NCBI RefSeq assembly: GCF_018294505.1
Contig: NC_057801.1
Coordinates: 431,990,741-432,054,740, forward strand
Direction: 5' to 3'
Origin: Triticum aestivum
Lineage: Eukaryota; Streptophyta; Magnoliopsida; Poales; Poaceae
DNA length: 64,000 nt
A program made the position numbers and the translations under genes. Positions 57,979 to 64,000 of this stretch are shown here, in pieces. The notes below the pieces were generated by a model. It had not been told where the DNA came from. It made no database searches and was given only the letters and a program-made list of their open reading frames with translations. Position 1 is the first letter of the stretch. Every line of letters starts with the position of its first letter.

Positions 57979-59122
57979 ATGTCGTTTGACGGCGCAAAAG
58001 ATTTCATTATGTGCGAATACTGTGAAGACCAGCGCGGCCTGTGCGACTGAAATTTCCTTGTTGATGATAGGCGATTCAGCATCAAGCTGGATGAGACCTT
58101 CGAATTCGATACAGTAAGTCACAACGGCAAGTCTTTTTTCGTAATTAAGCATGACTTATATATGCTTCATTTTCTTCAACTTATAATTTTTTATTTTCTC
58201 TATTCTAGTAGCCCATCCCCTGCCATGCAAGAATTTTTGTCTTGGATAAGATAGGTTTCAATGCTATGGAAACTATGGAGGTAAAGAGAGTTTACCTGAA
58301 AACTGAGGATGGTTATACTTTCAACATCAAAGTATACAATGCAGACACATACACCTATTTTGAATGCAAAACTTGGCAAGCACTATGCAAGGCTTATGCA
58401 TTTGAGCCTGATATGGTTATCACCTTTGATATTCGTCCGGAAGATGATATTGAAGGTAATAGAGACATCTGGGTTGATGTGCAGACGCCTCCAGTTCTAC
58501 CATTATGTGAGTTCTTCTCAACCATATTTATGTCTTTGATATTGTTTATTCAAAAATAGTTGACAACTAATTTCTATTGACAGCTTATTTCCATTCAAGC
58601 AAACATGTCCGGCACTTGGTAGACAGGACCTACTACTGTCCCGGAGCTGAACTAAACTGCGAGGAGATAAGTCATTATGTTTCATGCCTTGCGGATCTTC
58701 ATACTGTCAAGACATATTTTCTTCCTGCACTTAGAAATGTTAATACTCAAAACGTGCGACCAATAGTGATCGTATTGAACTACGGTCACATCTATTTAGG
58801 AATGATGGTAAGATTTTTACTATTTGTCCTCAGTGCATCTTTTGCATACATAATTTTTTTGCTAAACTTTCATTGCTAAGTATAATAATTACTATACGAT
58901 GTTCTTCAACAGGGACTCCCGATGACAGTTGTGCCTCAGTGGATCAAGACTAAAGGTCGCATGTCAATTGTTAGCTTACGACCAAGATATCTTGCATTGC
59001 ACATGAGTGCATTCAGGATTTCTAGAAGCGATGATTGCTTAATAGTGAAAGATTGGAGGAAAATTGTTAACAATCGCAGAGAAGTACTAGGGGCAGCAAT
59101 GAGAAGCACAGCCCATCATTAG
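57979..59122 (+). pseudogene. B3-like gene in CACTA element, four exons, one premature stop
   Basis: Exons 57979-58113, 58212-58506, 58584-58807 and 58913-59122 join with GT-AG introns and consistent phase into 287 codons. The only lesion seen is a TGA at codon 24 (after MCEYCEDQRGLCD). Exon 2 begins PIPCHARIFVLDKIGF and carries KVYNADTYTYFECKTWQAL. The last two exons hold a B3-type DNA-binding half: RPIVIVLNYGHIYLGMM, then LPMTVVPQWIKTKGRMSI and CLIVKDWRKIVNN. Plant B3 domains bind short DNA motifs. Its nearly intact state contrasts with other genes here. A stop-free allele elsewhere, or a start after the stop, would make it functional. Exon 2 is related to the fragment at 385-723. Confidence 0.65.
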
Positions 59123-59512
59123 GAGACAGGTTCATCTGCATGCTCCAGTATGATGAATCAGGAGAGCTATATATGTTCTATGATATTTTACCTTAGAGAG
59201 AGCAGCAGGAGTGATTTAGCTAGTTCATGCTCTTAGTACTTGTCCTCTCATGTCTGTGTTCTTCATCCTGAACTTAATCTCAAAGAGTGATTTGCTTTTG
59301 TGGTGTTATGACCGCTTATAATATCATGACCATGTTGAACTCGATGATATTTTTGCTTCTGGTACAAGTGAATGTTTCTTCTTTAAGCTAGTGTTGGTGG
59401 TGATTAGATCGGTAATGACTATGATGATTAAATAGTGGTAATGACGACTATGATGATTTTTAGCTAGCTAGTATGCTGATGTTGATGATATGATGCAAGA
59501 GTTTTTATATTA

Positions 59513-59537
59513 ATATGATGATGATGATGATGATGAG
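59513..59537 (+). repeat. (ATG)n microsatellite
   Basis: About eight ATG units in the 3' part of the CACTA element. Confidence 0.9.
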
Positions 59538-59560
59538 TTATTATATCATTTATGAAAGAA

Positions 59561-59714
59561 ACCGCAGATTAGTTTCAGCTGGATGGATCCTAGCTAAGTG
59601 ATCAAGTATATATATGCCATATCCATATTATACTTGATCACCTAATACGGATATGGCATATACTTGATCACTTAGCTAGGATCCACATGCATCCAGTCGA
59701 AACTAATCTGCGGT
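59561..59714. repeat. Long imperfect hairpin
   Basis: Arms of about 64 and 66 bp with a central spacer of about 24 bp. Left arm starts accgcagattagtttc; right arm ends gaaactaatctgcggt. Inside both lie gatcctagctaagtgatcaa and its complement. A four-base indel and few mismatches are visible. Could be a small inserted palindromic element or part of the CACTA end. Confidence 0.9.
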
Positions 59715-60027
59715 ACTTTTACCTAATGACTTAACAACTCATTATAATGTAAAACAATCACTAAATTAAATTTAAAACACAAAATTAAAGGGAAAAAACA
59801 AAACATGCCCAAATATTTAGTACCGGTTGGTGTTACCAACCGGTACTAATGTCCTACACGCACCCGGGCCTCGCTCGTGCCACGTGGAGGCACTTTAGCG
59901 CCGGTTCGTGACGAATCTGTACTAAAGGGGGGGGGACCTTTAGTCCCCACTCTTTAGTGCCGTTTGCCGAACCGGCACTAAAGGCCGTTAGGAACCGATG
60001 CTAAAGCCTGGTACTGCACTAGTCCTA

Positions 60028-61023
60028 GTTTATTAAGTTCATGGAAAAACGAAGTAATGCAATAAGAATGATGACATGATGTAGATAAGATCTGTTTATC
60101 TATTGCGAGGATATAGATCCCATCTTGTTATCCTTAGTAGCAACGATACATATGTGTCGGTTCCCCTTCTGTCACTGGGATCAAGCACTCTAATATCGAA
60201 CCCACTATAAAGCACCCCTTCCCATTGCAAGATAAATAGATCAAGTTGGCCAAACAAAACCCAAATATCAGAGAAGAAATATGAGTCTATAAGCAATCAT
60301 GCATATAAGAGATCAAAGAAGACTCAAATAAATTTCATGGATAAAAACATAGATTTGATCATAAACTCAAAGTTCATTGGATCCCAACAAACACACTGCA
60401 AAAGGACTTACATCATATGGATCTCCAAGAGACCATTGTATTGATTATCAAGAGAGAGAGGAAGCCATCTAGCTACAAACTACGGACCCGTAGGTCTACA
60501 AAGGACTACTATCGCATCATCGGAGAGGCACCAATGGAAGTGGTAAACCCCTCCATAATGGCGTCTAGATTGGATCTGGTGGTTCTGGACTCTTCGACGT
60601 CTGGAATTGATTTTCATCGACTCCCCTAGGGTTTCTGGAATATTGGGGTATTTATAGAGCAAAGAGGCGGTTCAGGGGGCACCCAAGGTGGGCACAACCC
60701 ACCACGGTGCGCCTGGGCCTCCTGGCGCACCCTGGTGGGTGCTGCTCCCCTCGAGCCACCCCCAGGTGCCTTCTTGGCCCACTGGATGTCTTCTGGCCCA
60801 AAAAAATTCTCTAGGAGTTTCGCTGCGTTTGGACTCCGTTTGATATTGATTTCCTGCAATGTAAAAAACATGCAAAAAACAACAACTGGCACTGGGCAGT
60901 ATGTCAATAGGTTAGTACCAAAAAATGATATAAAATGACTATAAAATGATTGTAAAACATCCAAGAATGATAATATAACAGCATGGAACAATCAAAAAAA
61001 TTAGATACGTTAGAGACGTATCA
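60028..61023 (-). repeat. 3' LTR of open Gypsy element, segment 3
   Basis: Continues the LTR after the CACTA insertion (ttattaagttcatgg) and ends gacgtatca. It matches 6404-7226 plus 25294-25414 closely. Confidence 0.85.
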
Positions 61024-63411
61024 GCATCCCCAAGCTTAATTCCTGCTCGTCCTCGAGTAGGTAAATGATAAAAACAGAATTTTTTATGTGGAATGCTGCA
61101 TAACATGTTCATCACAATTCTTTTCTTTATAGCATGAACACATGGACTTTTATATGATTCAAAGCAATAGTCTAGTTTTGACATGAAGACTTTAAAACAC
61201 AAGCAATACCAACAAGCAACCATGTATTTCAAAATATCAACACTAAAGCAAGTTATCCCTAGCCCATCATGCTCAATTATTGATCCATTCATGAAACACA
61301 CTCGAATATTAGCTACACCCAATAATCAAATGCGATCATAGTACCCCTTAGTTGGAGCTTTATAAGAGAAGATGGAGACTCAAATTCAAAATAAAAATTG
61401 CATAAGTAAAATAAAGGCCCTTCGCGGAGGGAAGTAGGGATTTGTAGAGGTGCCACAGCTCAAAGCTTAAACTAAGAGATAAAAAATATTTTTGAGAGGC
61501 ATACTTTTCCCACCAACGAAAATGACTTGGAGCATCCCAACACTTTCCATGCTAGATACATCATAGGCGGTTCCCAAACAGAAAATAAAGTTTATTCCTT
61601 TTTCCACCATTACTTTCACTTTCCATGGCTAGCCGAATCCAGGGTTGCCCTCCATACCAACACTTTCCAAGGAATTTATTATTTGAAAACATAAAGTAAA
61701 TTCATTTTTCATTTCGGGACTGGGCATCCCTAATACCTTTGCCATACTCTCGTGCAATGACAAGTGAATAAACACTCATCATGAGAATAACACATCTAGC
61801 ATGGAAAATATTGGTCACCCTTCACCGCCTCACGAGCAGTAGAGCACACAAAAGAGAAATTTGTTTTGAAAATTAGAGATGGCACATGCAAATTTGCTTA
61901 GAATGGCATGGAAATACCGCATATAGGTAGGTATAGTGGACTCATAAGGAAAACTGGTTTAAAGGGTTTTGGATGCACAAGTAGTGATCATACTTAGTGC
62001 AAAATGAAGGCTAGCAAAAAGATTGAGAAGCGACCAACCAAAAAATGAAAAATCTCGTACCCAAGCATTAAGCATAAGTAACACAGAATAATGCACCATA
62101 GGTAGGATGTAAATTTCATTGCATAACTATTGACTTTCGTGCTTGCATAGGGAATCACAAACCTTAACATCAATGTTCTTACTAAAGCACGATTACTCAT
62201 CAACATAACTCACATATCACATCGTCATATCTCAAAACCATTACTAAGAATCAAGTTTATTTTGTCCAATGATCTTCATGAAAGTTTTTATTATATCCTC
62301 CTTGGATATCTATCACTTTGGGACTATTTTCATATGTTGCTTTTGATAAGCTCAAAAAAATATAAGTGAAGATCATGAGAAAAATAAAATTCTTTCTCTC
62401 AAAATAATCTAAGTGAAACAAGAGAGAATTTCTTAAAAAATAACAAAGCACACCATGCTCAAAAAGATATAAGTGAAGCACTAGAGCAAATCTATGGCTC
62501 TAAAAATTCAAGTGAAGCATAGGAGCAAGCATAGCATAATTTTTGGCTCTCTCAAAAGGGTGTGTCCAGCAAGGATTCAACACTTAAGACACAAATCAAA
62601 ACAAGCAAAGACTCATATCATACAAGACGCTCCAAGAAAACTCATATTATGCGACGAATAAAAATATAGTTTCAACTAAAGTACCGATGGTTGTTAGAAG
62701 AAAGCGGGGATGCCACTCGGGGGCAACCCCGAGCTTAGTTGCTTGCTACTTCTTTGAATATTATCTTGGGGTGCCTCGGGCATCCCCAAGCTTAGCATTT
62801 TGCTAACCTTATTCCTTCATCCATCGTAAGATCACCCAAAACTTGAAAACTTCAATCACACAAAACTCAAAAAAAACCTTTGTGAGATCCGTTAGTATAA
62901 GAAACCAAACCACTGCTATAGGTACTGTAGAAAACCTATTATTATTATTATTTTGCATTATATCTACTATATTCCAACTTTTCTATGGCAAAAATTCATC
63001 AAAGAAAACCGTAGAATCATCAAAACAAGCACACAGCGCAAAGAAAACAGAATCTATCAAGAATAGAATAGTCTGTAGCAATCTGAATAATTCGAATACT
63101 TCTGCAACTCCAAATTTTTTGAAATAAATTGGTGGACATGAGGAATTTGTCTATTAATCTTCTGCAAAAAGAATCAACTCAAAATATCTCTTATGTTAAA
63201 ACGAAAAATAATCTCGTGCGTGTAAAAGTTTCTGTTTTTAGGAAGATCAAATCAACTTTCACCCAAGTCTTCCTAAAGGTCTTGCTTGGCACAAACACTA
63301 ATTAAGACATAAAAACACAATCATAACAGTAGCATAATTGCGCTAACACACAAGAACATAAAGAAAAAATAAAAAATAGATTTTATTCATTGGGTAGCCT
63401 CCCAACAAGCG
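61024..63411 (-). other. Non-coding 3' interior of open Gypsy element
   Basis: No domain found. Starts gcatccccaagcttaattcc, nearly the same as 47871 onward, and several later blocks correspond (catacaagacgctccaag, acccaaaacttgaaaactt). (ATT)n at 62938-62953. Conserved relative to the gag-protease element in patches, diverged elsewhere. Confidence 0.7.
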
Positions 63412-64000
63412 CTATCGTCTTACGCCCCTAGCTAGGCATAACGCGTAGGATCTAAGTGTTGTCTTCCTTATCCATGTTTCCCTTGGAGGTATTTGTATCG
63501 GAAGGTTTTGTAAATAAAATATATAACACATTATCCATGGAAAACTTAGCACTATGAAATTGCTTTTTATCATATCCCCTTTGATTTCCGGCAGTGATCC
63601 AAGAATAGTGTTGATTAACATCGTTAAAAACTTGTTGGATCATATCTAAAATGGGGACTTGCTTTTTAAGATTCTCATGAAAGATTTGGTTATCTCCATC
63701 AAATATTTGGTTATCTCCAAGAAAATGTCTTAAATCATAATCACTATCATAAAGAATTTCATCAATCACGGGTTTTTCATGATTCATGCCATAAAAATCA
63801 AAGATTTCCCTAGCTTCCCCGAGTTATATAGTCAAATTCACTCATCAAAACAAGAGTGGCTAACTTTTTAGCTTTAGGATCCTTTATAACAGGCAACTCA
63901 TAGAACAATCTTTGCAAGGTAGGATGAGTACGAATAAATCTAGTTTCAAGTTTCAGAACAAGTGCCGAAATAGCTTCCGCATAATATTTAGTTCTTTTAA
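63412..64000 (-). pseudogene. C-terminal part of an unidentified Gypsy-associated protein
   Basis: Enters from the right edge with YYAEAISALVLKLETRF, THPTLQRLFYELPVIKDPKA and LATLVLMSEFDYI, then a frame change near 63820 leads to FDFYGMNHEKPVIDEILYD and continues to a stop at 63412. It occupies the place where the gag-protease element has its retropepsin end, but I see no resemblance to that protease. The last stretch is Asp/Asn-rich. It may be the real coding partner of the family or a captured sequence. No function is proposed. Confidence 0.45.

Larger units (their letters stand above)
54958..60024 (+). mobile_element. CACTA element carrying a B3-like gene
   Basis: Starts CACTAGTAGAAAAAGGG, a classic Triticeae CACTA end, and finishes gcactagtc, where the last base should be G. 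CTA at 54955-54957 and 60025-60027 is a 3-bp target duplication, and the flanks rejoin into the host LTR sequence gcatcta then ttattaag. The motif tagtaccggtt and its complement aaccggtacta cluster near both ends (55070-55130 and 59815-59990) and again at 56730-56870. No transposase was recognised, so it is probably non-autonomous. It contains tandem repeats, a B3-like gene and a long hairpin. Confidence 0.9.
46084..64000 (-). mobile_element. Minus-oriented Gypsy element (Sabrina/WHAM-like), open at right edge
   Basis: Its 3' LTR runs 46084-61023 including two insertions; the LTR sequence adds up to about 1.58 kb. It starts TGATACGTCTC on the minus strand at 61023 (with a small change) and ends ...cagca at 46084. 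The interior starts at 61024 with a polypurine-type stretch (agcttggggatgc on the minus strand) and continues past 64000. It inserted into the Copia integrase. The family name is from memory. Confidence 0.8.

Noticed and set aside
1..64000. tRNA, rRNA or microRNA genes
   Set aside because: No cloverleaf boxes or rRNA blocks noticed by eye. The tRNA-complementary stretches are retrotransposon primer sites. A program such as tRNAscan-SE would settle this.

Overview
This window looks like intergenic DNA from a large grass genome of the Triticeae (wheat, Aegilops, barley or rye). The evidence is a Copia element with Angela/BARE/WIS-type long terminal repeats (LTRs), several Gypsy elements nested inside one another, a CACTA element with TTAGTACCGGTT-type subterminal repeats, and an F-box/FBD gene relic of the kind common in this tribe. 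No bacterial-style genes, operons, rRNA, tRNA or CRISPR were seen. Family names are from memory and reading by eye; no database search was run.

Layout. Positions 1-723 hold a fragment of a plant B3-like gene. 850-2712 is a broken F-box/FBD gene. 3064-6403 is a candidate CACTA-like DNA transposon holding a decayed WRN-type 3'-5' exonuclease gene and a B3-domain gene. 6404-25414 is a truncated LTR of a minus-oriented Gypsy element, split by a Gypsy element without coding capacity (7227-25288, target duplication ACTAT). That element is itself split by a coding Gypsy element (9574-21508, duplication ATGGG), called gypsy-1 here. 25415-26951 is probably Mutator debris, and 26952-29592 a 5'-truncated LINE.

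From 29593 an Angela-like Copia element starts and runs off the right edge. It is opened at 34199 by a minus-oriented Gypsy element whose 3' LTR starts at 46084 and whose interior continues past 64000. Between them sits gypsy-2 (34200-46076, duplication CAAAT). The LTR at 46084-61023 is opened twice more: by a complete gag-protease Gypsy element (46287-54569, duplication GGTAC) and by a CACTA element (54958-60024, duplication CTA).

How the genes work together. Sense-strand gag, protease, reverse transcriptase, RNase H and integrase pieces are nearly all broken by stops, frameshifts or deletions. The most interesting content is not the standard retrotransposon machinery. Both gypsy-1 and gypsy-2 carry a multi-exon gene on the opposite strand between pol and the 3' LTR, with its own TATA-like box, related N-terminal domains and a repeat array where the two transcription units converge. 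In gypsy-1 this gene is still open through four phase-consistent exons (604 codons) although gag-pol is dead. Separately, three B3-like genes occur in 64 kb, two of them inside DNA transposons.
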